A DNA stretch of 64,000 nucleotides from Pseudidiomarina halophila (lineage in GTDB: Bacteria; Pseudomonadota; Gammaproteobacteria; Enterobacterales; Alteromonadaceae), in assembly GCF_003987215.1 (NCBI RefSeq), contig NZ_PIPW01000003.1, positions 62,001-126,000 of the forward strand. The letters run 5' to 3'. The position numbers and the translations under genes were made by a program. Position 1 is the stretch's first letter; every line of letters begins with the position of its first letter. Below are positions 35,729 to 45,715 of the stretch, piece by piece. The notes beneath the pieces are model-generated. The model searched no databases and was not told the DNA's origin. It saw only the letters and a program-made list of their open reading frames with translations.

Positions 35729-36639
35729 GCCTGAGCTCCTGTGAGTAATTCAACTAAAATTGCGTTCTGTGCGTGTAAACGGTTCTCCGCCTGGTGCAGC
35801 ACCAGCGACTGCGGGCCATCAATCACCTCAGCGGTAACTTCACGGCCACGGTAGGCGGGCAGGCAGTGCATAAAATAGCTGGCGCCCAGTTGCTGCATCA
35901 GATCCATGTTGACCTGAAAGGGGGCAAAGTCATGCATCACGGCGTTGCTGTCGCGCTCTTGTCCCATCGAGAACCAGGTGTCGGTATAAATAGCATCGGT
36001 TCGTTGCAGGTCGTTGAAATCATGATGCAGGGTGACGCTGCCCCCATTAGTGGTGGCAACGCTCTGTGCGTGCGCCAGCGCTTCTGCATCGGGTTCATAG
36101 CCTTTCGGTGTAACGATCTGGAAGGTCATGCCCACGAGTGCAGCGCCGGACATCAGACCCTGACAGACGTTGTTGCCATCGCCAAGGTAAGTAAGCGTAA
36201 CCTTGCTCAGATCGCCCAGTTGCTCGGTTAAGGTAAGTAAGTCAGCCATTGCCTGACAGGGATGACAAATGTCGCTCAAAGCATTGATCACGGGCTTATC
36301 TGATGCCTGCGCCAGCTCGTCCAGAGTCGCCTGGGAAAACACCCGGGCGACGATAGCATCGTGCCAGAGCGCCAGGTTGGCACCGACATCGGCAGCCGGT
36401 TCACGACTGCCCATCAGATTTGCTGCATCCAGGTAAATGCTATGACCGCCGAGCCGGTGAATACCCGCGGCAAAACTGGCGCGGGTGCGCAGCGATGGCT
36501 TCTCGAACAACAAGGCAATACTTTTGCCCTGTAAATGGTTTTGCCAGGCCCCCGGGTCTTGCTTAATGGTTTGCGCGAGGTCCAGTAAATGCGTCACTTT
36601 GGCGCTTGATAAATCGCGCAGTGCTAATAAATCTTGCAT
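35725..36639 (-). CDS. argF: ornithine carbamoyltransferase
   Basis: A 304-residue carbamoyltransferase that makes citrulline from ornithine and carbamoyl phosphate. The carbamoyl-phosphate loop is FEKPSLRTR, slightly different from the common FEKSSTRTR; the ornithine motifs DTWFSMGQE and HCLPAYRG support ornithine rather than acetylornithine as substrate. It lies between argB and argG in the arginine operon, after a 50-bp gap from argB. Confidence 0.93.
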   Translation of the reverse strand: MQDLLALRDLSSAKVTHLLDLAQTIKQDPGAWQNHLQGKSIALLFEKPSLRTRASFAAGIHRLGGHSIYLDAANLMGSREPAADVGANLALWHDAIVARVFSQATLDELAQASDKPVINALSDICHPCQAMADLLTLTEQLGDLSKVTLTYLGDGNNVCQGLMSGAALVGMTFQIVTPKGYEPDAEALAHAQSVATTNGGSVTLHHDFNDLQRTDAIYTDTWFSMGQERDSNAVMHDFAPFQVNMDLMQQLGASYFMHCLPAYRGREVTAEVIDGPQSLVLHQAENRLHAQNAILVELLTGAQA

Positions 36640-36689
36640 GATAATTCCAACTAATAAATGAATCTGCGATACGGAAAATAAACGGCAAC

Positions 36690-37457
36690 CTAGTAACGAA
36701 TGCGGGTTCCGGCCGCCTCACCCTTTGCCAGTCGGGTCAGTGCGTTGGCGTCTTGCCAGCCAGCCACCGCGATACTTCGTCGCGAATGTTGTGCGGCTTG
36801 CAAAGCGGCGTTTAATTTCACCACCATGCCGTCGCGTACCACACCGTCACTGATAAGCTGCGGTGCCTGCGTGGCATTAATGGAGTCGATGAGGAGGCCG
36901 TCGCGGTCGAGAATGCCGGCCACGTCGGTAAGTAGAATAAGGTCGGCATGCAACACCTGTGCTACCGCAGCGGCAGCAAGATCAGCGTTAACATTGAGCC
37001 GTTGGCCATCGGCACTGACGCCGATAGAACTCAAAATCGGCAGATAGTCACTGTCGATGAGCAGTTGCAACAGCTTACTGCTGTTTGGCGTGGGAATGCC
37101 CACAGCGCCGCGACTGGTATCAACAGCACAGATTAGAGTTTCGCCCGCTTGCAGGGTAAGCCCCACGCTCTTAAGGCCATGCTGTTGCGCCACTGCGCAG
37201 AGTTGCGAATTAACATCACCGGCGAGTACGCCAGCCACAATCGGCATATGCCCAGCCGGGGTCACCCGCTGACCGGCAGTTTTAGTCGAGACTTCGCCCA
37301 ACCGCTGCAACAGGTCCTGTACCTGATCACCACCGCCGTGCACCAACACCAGTGGCCGTAGCGCAGCCAGTTTATGCACAGTGCTAAAGAGCGCATTTAA
37401 TGCAGCGGCATCGGTAAGCACCCGACCGCCTAATTTGATCACCAGTGGCGTTGTCAT
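36690..37457 (-). CDS. argB: ArgB, acetylglutamate kinase
   Basis: A 255-residue amino-acid kinase, second step of arginine synthesis. VIKLGGRVLTD, VHGGGDQVQDLL and the late LLTDVAGILDRDG are family motifs. It lacks the N-terminal helix of arginine-sensitive kinases, as in E. coli, so feedback control more likely acts on the synthase. It overlaps argC by 4 nt. Confidence 0.95.
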   Translation of the reverse strand: MTTPLVIKLGGRVLTDAAALNALFSTVHKLAALRPLVLVHGGGDQVQDLLQRLGEVSTKTAGQRVTPAGHMPIVAGVLAGDVNSQLCAVAQQHGLKSVGLTLQAGETLICAVDTSRGAVGIPTPNSSKLLQLLIDSDYLPILSSIGVSADGQRLNVNADLAAAAVAQVLHADLILLTDVAGILDRDGLLIDSINATQAPQLISDGVVRDGMVVKLNAALQAAQHSRRSIAVAGWQDANALTRLAKGEAAGTRIRY

Positions 37458-38470
37458 ACCACGGCTCCAGGGTTCATTAAGCCGGCGCTTGGCGGTAACC
37501 GAAAATACTGGTTGGCAAGCTGCACCGCTTGTGCCGCTGCGCCTTTTAACAAGTTATCGATGGCGACACTGAAAATCAGTTGCTGACCGTGCATTTTGCA
37601 GTAAATATCGCAATAGGGCGTACCTACCACTTGTTGCAGTTTTGGTGGTGTGTTGACGATACGCACCAGTGGTTTATCGGCGTAGCAAGCTTGCAGGGTG
37701 TCCTCAATGGTGGCAGCTGAAATGCCGGACTGTACCTGGGCATAAATGGTCGCCAGAATGCCGCGTTTGAAATTACCTAAATGGGGCACAAACAGGATAT
37801 CGCGGCCGATGCTTGCTGCCATTTCCGGTTGGTGACGATGCTCGGCGACCGCGTAGGCCTGTAAGCTGACTTCACAGAAACTGGTGTGCAGCTGGGCTTT
37901 GCGGCCGGCACCGGTAACACCGCTTACAGCGTTGACGATAGGCACAGAGTCGTGGGTGAGCAAATGACTTACCGGACGTAATGCCAGCGCTGCTGCGGTC
38001 GGGTAACAACCGGGCACGGCAATTAAAGGCTCATCGCCTTGCAACTGGGTGAATTCGGCCAAACCATAAGGTACGGCAGCATCAAGCTTAGGTTGCTTAA
38101 AGCCATACGCCTGCAGATGTTGTTGCGCGTCGATTAGGCGGAAAGCACCGGACAGGTCAAATACCACCAGCCCAGCGGCAATTAGCTGTGGCGCGAGTTC
38201 AGCACTGGCTTCATGGGGAAGCGCTAAAAAAACCACCCGAACCTGTTGCGCCAATTGCGGCAACAGATCCGAGTGCCAAGGTTGCAGAATCAGCTCGCAC
38301 CGACCACTTAACTGCGGATACAAAGTGGAAATGGGCTCTGCTTCACGTGCGCTTGAGGAAAAAGCAAACTTAACCGAAAATTGTGGATGGTTATGCAACA
38401 GCCAGACAAGCTCAATGCCAGTGTAACCACTGGCACCAAGCACGGCGCATTGAATAGGTTCTTGTTTCAT
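37454..38470 (-). CDS. argC: ArgC, N-acetyl-gamma-glutamyl-phosphate reductase
   Basis: A 338-residue NADPH-dependent reductase, first gene of argCBFGH(A). The Rossmann loop VLGASGYTGIEL and the catalytic Cys in VPGCYPTAAALAL are visible. Two adjacent ATGs occur at 38473 and 38470; the second is chosen because the GTGG before them is too near the first. The ORF's longer frame starting at 38527 overlaps the promoter. Confidence 0.94.
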   Translation of the reverse strand: MKQEPIQCAVLGASGYTGIELVWLLHNHPQFSVKFAFSSSAREAEPISTLYPQLSGRCELILQPWHSDLLPQLAQQVRVVFLALPHEASAELAPQLIAAGLVVFDLSGAFRLIDAQQHLQAYGFKQPKLDAAVPYGLAEFTQLQGDEPLIAVPGCYPTAAALALRPVSHLLTHDSVPIVNAVSGVTGAGRKAQLHTSFCEVSLQAYAVAEHRHQPEMAASIGRDILFVPHLGNFKRGILATIYAQVQSGISAATIEDTLQACYADKPLVRIVNTPPKLQQVVGTPYCDIYCKMHGQQLIFSVAIDNLLKGAAAQAVQLANQYFRLPPSAGLMNPGAVV

Positions 38471-38505
38471 CATCCACAGGTATACTTTAGGCAATAGATG
38501 GCCCA

Positions 38506-38534
38506 AGTATAGTGAATAGAAATTCACAAAACAA
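38506..38534 (-). promoter_or_regulatory. argC promoter with ARG box in its spacer
   Basis: On the minus strand a -35 TTGTTT (38529-38534), a 17-bp spacer and a -10 TATACT (38506-38511). An 18-bp ArgR box at 38511-38528, AGTGAATAGAAATTCACA on the plus strand, matches WNTGAATWWWWATTCANW at all but one position and almost fills the spacer. A second, weaker box 3 bp further upstream (38532-38549) has about 10 of 16 matches. ArgR with arginine would block RNA polymerase. Confidence 0.8.
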
Positions 38535-38578
38535 GCATAAGTATTACATTTTTTGTGTTCTCAGCAGAAGCCGCGCGG

Positions 38579-39823
38579 TTATTCCACCATGTAATTCTTC
38601 GGTAGATCGATGCGCGAAGCACCGGATGCTACTGCGGCTTCTGCGACCGCACGCGCAACCCGGGTTTTCAAACGCGGATCTATGGGTTTGGGAATGATGT
38701 AGTCCACGCCGAACTCAAGTTTATCAACGCCAGCGGCTTTTAATACGCTTTCGGGCACAGGCTCTTTGGCCAGACTGCGAATGGCCTCAACGGCGGCGAG
38801 CTTCATTTCATCGTTGATGGCGCGGGCGCGGACATCGAGGGCGCCACGGAACATAAACGGAAAGCAAAGTACGTTATTGACCTGATTGGGGTAGTCAGAA
38901 CGACCCGTCGCCATGATTAAATCATCGCGAACCTTGTGGGCCAGTTCTGGCTTAATTTCCGGATCAGGATTGGAGCAGGCAAAAATAATGGGTTTTTCCG
39001 CCATTAATTTGAGCGCATCGGGACTCAATAGGTCGGGCCCGGAAACACCGACAAAGACATCAGCTTCGCTAATTACTTCTTCTAATGTACGTTTATCCGT
39101 GTTGTTGGCGAACAAGGCTTTGTACTGATTCAGATCTTCACGGCGGGTGTGAATCACTCCTTTCGAGTCCAGCATGTAGATGTGCTCTCGCTGGGCACCA
39201 CATTTGATCAGCAGTTCCATACAAGCGATGGCGGCCGCGCCTGCGCCCAAACAGACAATTTGTGCCTTGCGCAGTTCTTTGCCCTGAATCTCCAGCGCAT
39301 TTAACAGGCCGGCGGCGGTAACAATGGCTGTACCGTGCTGGTCGTCATGAAAAATTGGCACATCACAGCGCTCAATCAGTGCTTCTTCAATTTCAAAACA
39401 TTCCGGCGCTTTAATATCTTCCAGGTTAACGCCACCAAAACTGTCGGCGATATTCGCGACGGTATTGATAAAGTCCTGGGTGGTGCGGTGGGTGACTTCA
39501 ATGTCGATCGAATCAAGTCCAGCGAAGCGCTTAAACAATAAGGCTTTACCTTCCATAACGGGCTTAGATGCCATCGGACCTAAGTTACCTAAACCGAGAA
39601 TCGCTGTGCCGTTGGAGATCACCGCTACCATGTTGCCTTTCGCTGTGTAGCGGTAAACATCGTCGGGATTTTCCGCGATGGCGCGCACCGGCTCGGCCAC
39701 GCCGGGACTATAGGCAAGAGCCAGATCTTTACTGGTTTCCGCCGGCTTGGTCAGCTCAATACTAATTTTGCCTGGCGTAGGTAATGCATGGTAATCGAGC
39801 GCTTGTTTGCGAAAGTCGGACAT
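38579..39823 (-). CDS. NAD(P)-dependent malic enzyme, MaeB type without the PTA domain
   Basis: A 414-residue enzyme that converts malate to pyruvate and CO2. The segments SPGVAEPVRAIAENP, GNMVAVISNGTAILGLGNLGP and FHDDQHGTAIV are typical malic enzyme active-site regions, and CLGAGAAAIAC is the nucleotide loop. E. coli MaeB is about 760 residues because of a C-terminal phosphotransacetylase-like domain, which is absent here. Coenzyme preference cannot be told. It lies upstream of argC on the same strand, but the arg operon has its own promoter. Confidence 0.9.
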   Translation of the reverse strand: MSDFRKQALDYHALPTPGKISIELTKPAETSKDLALAYSPGVAEPVRAIAENPDDVYRYTAKGNMVAVISNGTAILGLGNLGPMASKPVMEGKALLFKRFAGLDSIDIEVTHRTTQDFINTVANIADSFGGVNLEDIKAPECFEIEEALIERCDVPIFHDDQHGTAIVTAAGLLNALEIQGKELRKAQIVCLGAGAAAIACMELLIKCGAQREHIYMLDSKGVIHTRREDLNQYKALFANNTDKRTLEEVISEADVFVGVSGPDLLSPDALKLMAEKPIIFACSNPDPEIKPELAHKVRDDLIMATGRSDYPNQVNNVLCFPFMFRGALDVRARAINDEMKLAAVEAIRSLAKEPVPESVLKAAGVDKLEFGVDYIIPKPIDPRLKTRVARAVAEAAVASGASRIDLPKNYMVE

Positions 39824-40025
39824 TGCGTAGCGTACCTTTTAAGCAACAACGATGACTGGCACCGTCAGGGGTTAACTGAATTAAGGTCATTGTAGAGGCT
39901 TGGCAGGGAATAACAAATCTTACCTGATGCGGATAAGCCTGGTTGAGGCCCCTAGATTTTCAGGTTGTTTAAAAAGGAACCATAGGAATAGTCAGCATTT
40001 ATAGCGCCTGGCGGCGATACAGCTA

Positions 40026-40053
40026 TAAAAAAAGGCGCCTTTTGGCGCCTTTT
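40026..40053 (-). terminator. intrinsic terminator of rpmE
   Basis: On the minus strand AAGGCGCC-AAAA-GGCGCCTT followed by a run of T residues (AAAAAAA on the plus strand at 40027-40033). It begins about 28 bp after the rpmE stop. Confidence 0.85.
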
Positions 40054-40080
40054 CCTGAATTCTGTGCAGAAGCTTGTCTT

Positions 40081-40302
40081 TTACGACGACTTCTTGCCAC
40101 CCAACACGCTGAAACGCTTGTTGAATTTGTCGATACGACCACCGGTATCCATAATACGCTGCTTACCAGTGTAGAACGGGTGGCACTCTGAACATACGTC
40201 AAGGTGCAAATCACCACCACGCGTAGAGTGAGTTACGAAAGTATTGCCGCACGAGCAGCTGACTTTCAAGTCTTCGTACTTAGGATGAATACCTGCTTTC
40301 AT
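40081..40302 (-). CDS. rpmE: ribosomal protein L31
   Basis: A 73-residue large-subunit protein. The zinc ligands are CSCG near residue 16 and CSEC near residue 37, so it is the zinc-containing L31 rather than the zinc-free paralogue. [36 protein letters not shown] are near invariant. TTGAGG precedes the ATG. It is divergent from priA. Confidence 0.97.
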   Translation of the reverse strand: MKAGIHPKYEDLKVSCSCGNTFVTHSTRGGDLHLDVCSECHPFYTGKQRIMDTGGRIDKFNKRFSVLGGKKSS

Positions 40303-40493
40303 AGGGGTTACCTCAATTGGGCCGCATCGCCATCCGATCTGTTGCCGGACACCATACGTGGTTAATGTTATGGTTTATACCAAGGATACTTGTACCAACG
40401 ATATTAGGGCGCGAATTCTACCTGAAGGTCAAACAATGATCAAGCACAGGATCACGCTTGCGCCAATGCTCACAGCACCGCACAATAGCCGGT

Positions 40494-42701
40494 ATGAACG
40501 CCGCATCCGCAAATCCAGAATCCGCTACCAGCAACGTCATTCAAGTGGCTGTGCCCGTGCCCCTTGGGCGCTTGTTTGATTACGACTGCAGCACGGTGCC
40601 CGCCGTGGGTGCCCGGGTGCAGGTGCCTTTTGGCTCGCGGCAGCTGGTGGGTTTCTGTATGGGGTCCATTACTCCTGAGGCTAGTGAATACAAGCGCAAA
40701 GCTGTTAGCAAAATTATCGACCAGCAGGCGGTGCTGAGCGAGCCGGTGTGGCAACTACTGCAATGGGCCGCTGAGTACTATCACCACCCGCTTGGCGAAG
40801 TACTGGCCCATGGCCTGCCGGTACTGTTGCGGCAGGGCGAAGCGGCCAGCTATCAAACTACCCAGGCGTATCGGGCAACCGCTGCGGGACAGGCGCTCGA
40901 ACTGAATGACTTACGCAACGCCCGGCAACAGCAACGCTTACTTGCCGCTTTGCGGGCCGGACCATTGTTACGCCGCGATATTGTCGCGCAGGAATTCTCA
41001 TTATCGGCGTTGAAAGCGTTACAGGACAAAGCCCTGATTGAAGTCTTTCAGCACCAACCGAGCGCGGAGCGTGACTGGACCTTCGCTATCGGCAGTGAGC
41101 CGTTGCAGCTCAATCCCGAACAAGCACTGGCGGTGGCGGCAATCGGCGCAGCGCAGCGACCGCAACCCTACCTGCTGGAAGGGGTTACCGGCAGTGGCAA
41201 AACCGAAGTGTACCTGCAGGCGATGGCCGAGGTGTTACGTAAAGGCAAACAGGTACTGGTGATCGTGCCGGAGATCGGCCTTACGCCACAGACCCTCAGA
41301 CGTTTCCAGAAACGCTTTGCGGTGCCTATTGTGATGTTGCATTCAGCGCTGAGCGATCGGGAACGGCTGGACGCCTGGCTGGATGCCAGAGATGGCGCAG
41401 CAGCGATAGTGATCGGCACACGTTCGGCGATTTTCACTCCATTTTCGCAGCTGGGTATGATCATCATTGATGAAGAGCACGATAGCTCCCTCAAGCAACA
41501 AGAGGGCTTTCGCTACCATGCTCGTGACCTCGCCATTGTCCGCGGCCAGAAAGAGCAGGTACCGGTAATTTTAGGCTCGGCAACGCCGTCGCTGGAAAGC
41601 ATCAATAACGTGGCGCAGAAGCGTTATGCCCACTTGCAGTTAACGCAGCGGGCCGGCGCAGCGCGACCGACCCGACATATGGTGGTGGACATCAAACAGA
41701 TGCCGCTTAAGGCAGGGTTATCCGTACCTTTGATTGAGCGCATGCGTGAGGAGCTCGCCCGCGGACAGCAGGTGTTGGTGTTTATCAACCGGCGTGGATT
41801 TGCGCCCGCGCTGTTGTGTCATGAATGTGGCTGGCTGGCCCAGTGCCGCCGCTGCGACGCCTATTACACAGTGCATCAACGGCAACAGCAGTTGCAGTGC
41901 CATCATTGCGGCGATCAGCAACGGTTACCGGTGCAATGTCACGATTGTGGCTCAACCCAGCTGGTGGGCCGCGGGGTCGGTACGGAACAACTGGAGCAGA
42001 CCCTGACCGAGTTATTTCCTGACTACCCGGTGCTGCGCATCGACCGCGACAGTACCCGGCGCAAAGGCAGTCTGCAAAAACATCTCGCCGATGCCACCGA
42101 GAACAAATTCCCGATCCTGGTCGGCACCCAGATGATTGCCAAAGGCCATCATTTCCCGCATGTGACCCTGGTGGCCATGCTCGATATTGATGGCGCGCTC
42201 TACAGCTCGGATTTTCGTGCCGCCGAACGCCTCGGCCAACTGATTACCCAGGTTGCCGGACGGGCCGGTCGCGCCAGTGCGCTGGGGACGGTGGTGTTGC
42301 AAACCCATCACCCGGAACATGATTTGCTGCAGGATCTGATTCACAACGGCTACGCAGCGTTTGCCCGTTCTTTGCTGCAAGAGCGCCAGCTCACGCAACT
42401 GCCGCCGTTTGGCCAGCTCGCCTTATTTCGGGCTGAAGCACACGAGGCGCAGCACGCCCAGGCGGCCTTGCAAGCCATCGCGGATCAGCTGCCGCATCAT
42501 CCCGAACTTATGGTGCTGGGTCCCATGCCGGCGGTGATGGAGCGACGTGCCGGGCGCTATCGTTACCAGTTACTGCTACAATGCCAACAACGCGGCCTGC
42601 GTCAGCAATTGTTGCAGCATAGTCTGCCGAAACTTCAGCAGCTGCCAGAGCTGCGTCGGGTACGCTGGTCACTGGATGTCGATCCGCAAGATTTTAGCTA
42701 G
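40494..42701 (+). CDS. priA: PriA, primosomal DNA helicase
   Basis: A 735-residue superfamily 2 helicase that restarts stalled replication forks. The N-terminal 3'-DNA-binding part begins [17 protein letters not shown]; Walker A is [12 protein letters not shown], the helicase box is DEEHD, and a zinc cluster of eight Cys (CHECGW...CRRC...CHHCG...CHDCG) lies in the insertion. The ATG at 40494 gives the usual length; a TTG at 40458 is an alternative. Neither has a strong ribosome site. Confidence 0.94.
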   Translation: MNAASANPESATSNVIQVAVPVPLGRLFDYDCSTVPAVGARVQVPFGSRQLVGFCMGSITPEASEYKRKAVSKIIDQQAVLSEPVWQLLQWAAEYYHHPLGEVLAHGLPVLLRQGEAASYQTTQAYRATAAGQALELNDLRNARQQQRLLAALRAGPLLRRDIVAQEFSLSALKALQDKALIEVFQHQPSAERDWTFAIGSEPLQLNPEQALAVAAIGAAQRPQPYLLEGVTGSGKTEVYLQAMAEVLRKGKQVLVIVPEIGLTPQTLRRFQKRFAVPIVMLHSALSDRERLDAWLDARDGAAAIVIGTRSAIFTPFSQLGMIIIDEEHDSSLKQQEGFRYHARDLAIVRGQKEQVPVILGSATPSLESINNVAQKRYAHLQLTQRAGAARPTRHMVVDIKQMPLKAGLSVPLIERMREELARGQQVLVFINRRGFAPALLCHECGWLAQCRRCDAYYTVHQRQQQLQCHHCGDQQRLPVQCHDCGSTQLVGRGVGTEQLEQTLTELFPDYPVLRIDRDSTRRKGSLQKHLADATENKFPILVGTQMIAKGHHFPHVTLVAMLDIDGALYSSDFRAAERLGQLITQVAGRAGRASALGTVVLQTHHPEHDLLQDLIHNGYAAFARSLLQERQLTQLPPFGQLALFRAEAHEAQHAQAALQAIADQLPHHPELMVLGPMPAVMERRAGRYRYQLLLQCQQRGLRQQLLQHSLPKLQQLPELRRVRWSLDVDPQDFS

Positions 42702-42772
42702 GTAGGAAAGGTTTTTTTTCTGCGGCGAAGCAAGTAAAATGCCGCTTCCCGAAATTCATAAGGTTGGATGCA

Positions 42773-44515
42773 ATGAAAGAGCAGTTGGAGCAGTTATTAG
42801 CGGCCGCGGTGGCCACCCTGAAAGAGCAAGGTACTCTACCGGCTGACCTTAGCCCACGCATCCAGCTTGACCGCCCACGTGATAAAAGCCATGGCGACTT
42901 TGCCACCAACCTGGCGCTGATGCTGGCGAAACCGGCGGGCATGAACCCGCGGGCGCTTGCCGAAGCACTACTGGCAGCTCTGCCGGAAAATGATCTGATT
43001 GCTGATGCCAACCTTGCCGGTCCCGGTTTTATCAACTTTGTGGTGAGCCAGAAACAGTTAATCGAGCAGCTTGAACATGCGTATCACGACCCGAAAGTGG
43101 GCGTGCAGCCAGCAGAGCAAAGCAAGCGCATCGTTATTGATTACTCATCGCCTAATCTGGCGAAAGAAATGCACGTGGGCCACCTGCGCTCAGCTATCAT
43201 TGGCGATGCCGTAGCTCGCGTGGAAGAATTTTTAGGCCACACAGTGATACGGCAGAACCATGTGGGCGACTGGGGCACGCAATTTGGCATGCTGCTGGCG
43301 CACATGGAAGAGCTCGAAGGTGAAGAGCTGGCGATGGAGCTGAGCAATCTGGAAACCTTCTACAAAGCCGCCAAACGGCGCTTTGATGAGAGCCCTGAAT
43401 TTGCTGACCGGGCGCGCGAGCTGGTGGTTGCACTGCAGTCAGGTGATAGTAAGTGCCGTGCGCTGTGGCAGCTGTTTATCGACGTTTCCTTAAGTCACTG
43501 TCAGGAAGTTTACGACCGTTTAGGGGTAAAACTGACCCGTGACGATGTGATGGCTGAAAGTGCCTACAACGACGACTTACCGAAAGTGGTTGAAGAGTTG
43601 CGGGCGCAGGGCTTGCTGGTTGAGGATCAGGGCGCTCAGTGCGTATTCCTTGAGGAATTTAAGAATAAAGAAGGTGAGCCGTTACCGGTTATCGTGCAGA
43701 AATCAGGTGGTGGCTACTTGTATGCGACCACGGATTTAGCGGCGGTACGCTATCGCCAGGACGTGCTGCGCGGCGATCACCTGATGTATTTCGTCGATCA
43801 ACGTCAGGGCCTGCATTTCCAGCAGATCTTTACCTTAGCGAAGAAAGCCGGATTTGCACGGGAAGACCTGCAAATGGACCATTACGGCTTCGGTACCGTG
43901 ATGGGCAAAGACGGCCGTCCGTATAAGAGTCGCGATGGCGGTGTCACCAAATTGGCCGACTTGCTGGATCAGGCAGAAGCGCGGGCGCTGGCCTTGTTAC
44001 AAGAGAAAAACTCAGAGTTAAGCGCTACTGAACAAACGCAGGTCGCTAAAGTCGTGGGCATCAGCTCGGTGAAATATGCCGACTTGTCGAAAAACCGTAC
44101 CAGCGATTACATTTTCGACTGGGACACCATGCTGAGCTTTGAAGGCAACACCGCGCCTTACCTGTTGTATGCCTACACCCGGGTCACCAGCGTGTTTGCC
44201 AAAGCTGGTGTGGCACCGGACAGCCTGAGTGGCGAAATTATTTTGCAGGATGAGCGGGAACAGGCGTTGGCCAATACCTTGGTGCGCTTCAACGAGGTGG
44301 TGCATTCGGTTGCCAACAAAGCCATGCCGCATTTCCTGTGTGGCTACCTGTTCGACTTGGCGGGTGCTTTTTCCAGCTTCTACGAAGCCTGCCCGATTTT
44401 GCAGGCGGAAGACGCAGCAATGAAACAAAGCCGGCTAAAATTAGCCGCGCTTACCGCAAAAACTCTGGAGCAGGGGCTGCACCTGCTTGGAATTGACACT
44501 TTGGAAAGAATGTAA
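42773..44515 (+). CDS. argS: ArgS, arginyl-tRNA synthetase
   Basis: A class I synthetase of 580 residues. The N-terminal additional domain is followed by the HIGH-type motif, here [12 protein letters not shown], and the sequence [16 protein letters not shown]. It lacks a canonical KMSKS, as ArgS often does. The C-terminal anticodon domain ends with IDTLERM. The ATG at 42773 follows AAGG; a TTG at 42764 is rejected. ftsN starts 2 bp after the stop. Confidence 0.95.
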   Translation: MKEQLEQLLAAAVATLKEQGTLPADLSPRIQLDRPRDKSHGDFATNLALMLAKPAGMNPRALAEALLAALPENDLIADANLAGPGFINFVVSQKQLIEQLEHAYHDPKVGVQPAEQSKRIVIDYSSPNLAKEMHVGHLRSAIIGDAVARVEEFLGHTVIRQNHVGDWGTQFGMLLAHMEELEGEELAMELSNLETFYKAAKRRFDESPEFADRARELVVALQSGDSKCRALWQLFIDVSLSHCQEVYDRLGVKLTRDDVMAESAYNDDLPKVVEELRAQGLLVEDQGAQCVFLEEFKNKEGEPLPVIVQKSGGGYLYATTDLAAVRYRQDVLRGDHLMYFVDQRQGLHFQQIFTLAKKAGFAREDLQMDHYGFGTVMGKDGRPYKSRDGGVTKLADLLDQAEARALALLQEKNSELSATEQTQVAKVVGISSVKYADLSKNRTSDYIFDWDTMLSFEGNTAPYLLYAYTRVTSVFAKAGVAPDSLSGEIILQDEREQALANTLVRFNEVVHSVANKAMPHFLCGYLFDLAGAFSSFYEACPILQAEDAAMKQSRLKLAALTAKTLEQGLHLLGIDTLERM

Positions 44516-44517
44516 GC

Positions 44518-45081
44518 ATGGATTACGCGAACCGTAAACGTCCCCCTAAGCGCAAGCCAACCTCAGGTAAACGCGGCGCCAAGGCACAGCCACAACGGCA
44601 GGTGCCCTGGGCTATAGTGATCCTTGCCGTGGTATTGGTGGTCGCTCTGGTCGGCGGTTTGCGCTTTATTGCCGGCGGCAAAGACGCTGCCGATACCCAG
44701 TTGCCCAACGAGGTGATAACTGAGACGCCCAGCATAAGCTCCGGGCCGACGCTGGAACCTATGCCGGAAAAGCCCGAGGAACGCTGGCAGTACATTGAGG
44801 AACTGGAAAATCTTGAAGTGGAAGTGGATGTCCCCGAACGCGAGGTGGGTCCACCGAAGTTGATGCAATGTGGTTCCTTCCGTAAGCGATCTGATGCGGA
44901 ACGGCTGCGTGCATCCATTGCGCTACAAGGTCTGGAAAGCCAGATCTACCCATCTAACAACAACACCTGGTTCCGGGTAGTGCTCGGGCCCTACGAAACC
45001 AAGCGTGATGCCGAAGCCGAGCGACACATTTTACAACGTGCGCGTATCCATGGTTGCCAGATCTGGAACTGGAACCTTTAA
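44518..45081 (+). CDS. ftsN: FtsN-like cell-division SPOR protein
   Basis: A 187-residue bitopic membrane protein: a basic cytoplasmic start (NRKRPPKRKPTSGKRGAK), a membrane span at about 29-51, a short acidic periplasmic linker and a SPOR domain from about 110 to 187 (LMQCGSFRKRSDAERLRA...FRVVLGPYETKRDAE). The SPOR domain binds denuded septal glycan. It is shorter than E. coli FtsN (319 residues), mostly in the linker. The position before hslVU matches the E. coli order cytR-ftsN-hslV-hslU. Confidence 0.88.
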   Translation: MDYANRKRPPKRKPTSGKRGAKAQPQRQVPWAIVILAVVLVVALVGGLRFIAGGKDAADTQLPNEVITETPSISSGPTLEPMPEKPEERWQYIEELENLEVEVDVPEREVGPPKLMQCGSFRKRSDAERLRASIALQGLESQIYPSNNNTWFRVVLGPYETKRDAEAERHILQRARIHGCQIWNWNL

Positions 45082-45118
45082 CTGCCAGTTACTGCACTAA
45101 CCAATTGTCGCCGCACCA

Positions 45119-45144
45119 TTGAAATCAGCGAATTCGCCCTCATA
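45119..45144 (+). promoter_or_regulatory. possible sigma-32 heat-shock promoter of hslVU
   Basis: TTGAAA (45119-45124), 12 bp, CCCTCATA (45137-45144) resembles CTTGAAA-N14-CCCCATNT, 34 bp before the hslV start. hslVU is a known sigma-32 operon in E. coli. Confidence 0.45.
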
Positions 45145-45178
45145 ACTGCATGCATAGCGCAACAAAGAGGACGTATTT

Positions 45179-45715
45179 GTGACCACAATAGTTTCTGTCC
45201 GCCGCGGTGATAAAGTTGTCATCGGCGGCGATGGCCAGGTTTCCCTTGGTAATACCGTAATGAAAGGCAACGCACGCAAGGTGCGCCGGTTGTACAATGA
45301 TCAGGTACTGGCGGGTTTTGCCGGCGGTACTGCCGATGCCTTTACCTTATTTGAACGTTTCGAAGCAAAACTCGAGCAGCATCAGGGCAACCTGATGCGT
45401 GCCGCAGTAGAGCTGGCAAAAGATTGGCGAACGGATCGTGCACTGCGCCGGCTGGAAGCGTTATTGGCTGTTGCCGATAAGCACACCTCGCTGATTATCA
45501 CCGGCAACGGTGATGTAGTGCAGCCCGAGAATGACCTGATTGCCATTGGCTCTGGTGGCCCTTACGCGCAAGCCGCAGCAACCGCAATGCTCCAGACCAC
45601 TGATTTAAGTGCCCGCGAGATCGTTGAACGCGCGCTCACCATCGCCGGCGACATTTGTGTTTACACCAATACCTTCCACACCATCGAAGAACAGGAGTCT
45701 GTGGCCAATGTCTGA
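45179..45715 (+). CDS. hslV: HslV, ATP-dependent protease peptidase subunit
   Basis: A 178-residue proteasome-like peptidase. The start is GTG, and after Met removal Thr ([11 protein letters not shown]) is the nucleophile. [32 protein letters not shown] and [19 protein letters not shown] are near identical to E. coli HslV. AAAGAGGA is about 7 nt upstream. It forms a two-ring complex with HslU, whose gene overlaps by 8 nt. Confidence 0.97.
   Translation: MTTIVSVRRGDKVVIGGDGQVSLGNTVMKGNARKVRRLYNDQVLAGFAGGTADAFTLFERFEAKLEQHQGNLMRAAVELAKDWRTDRALRRLEALLAVADKHTSLIITGNGDVVQPENDLIAIGSGGPYAQAAATAMLQTTDLSAREIVERALTIAGDICVYTNTFHTIEEQESVANV

Noticed and set aside
42702-42730. Terminator after priA (run of eight T)
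   Set aside because: The T run is not preceded by a GC-rich hairpin.
45609-45707. Longer start of hslU
   Set aside because: It lies inside hslV and has no family match; ATG 45708 gives the exact HslU length.
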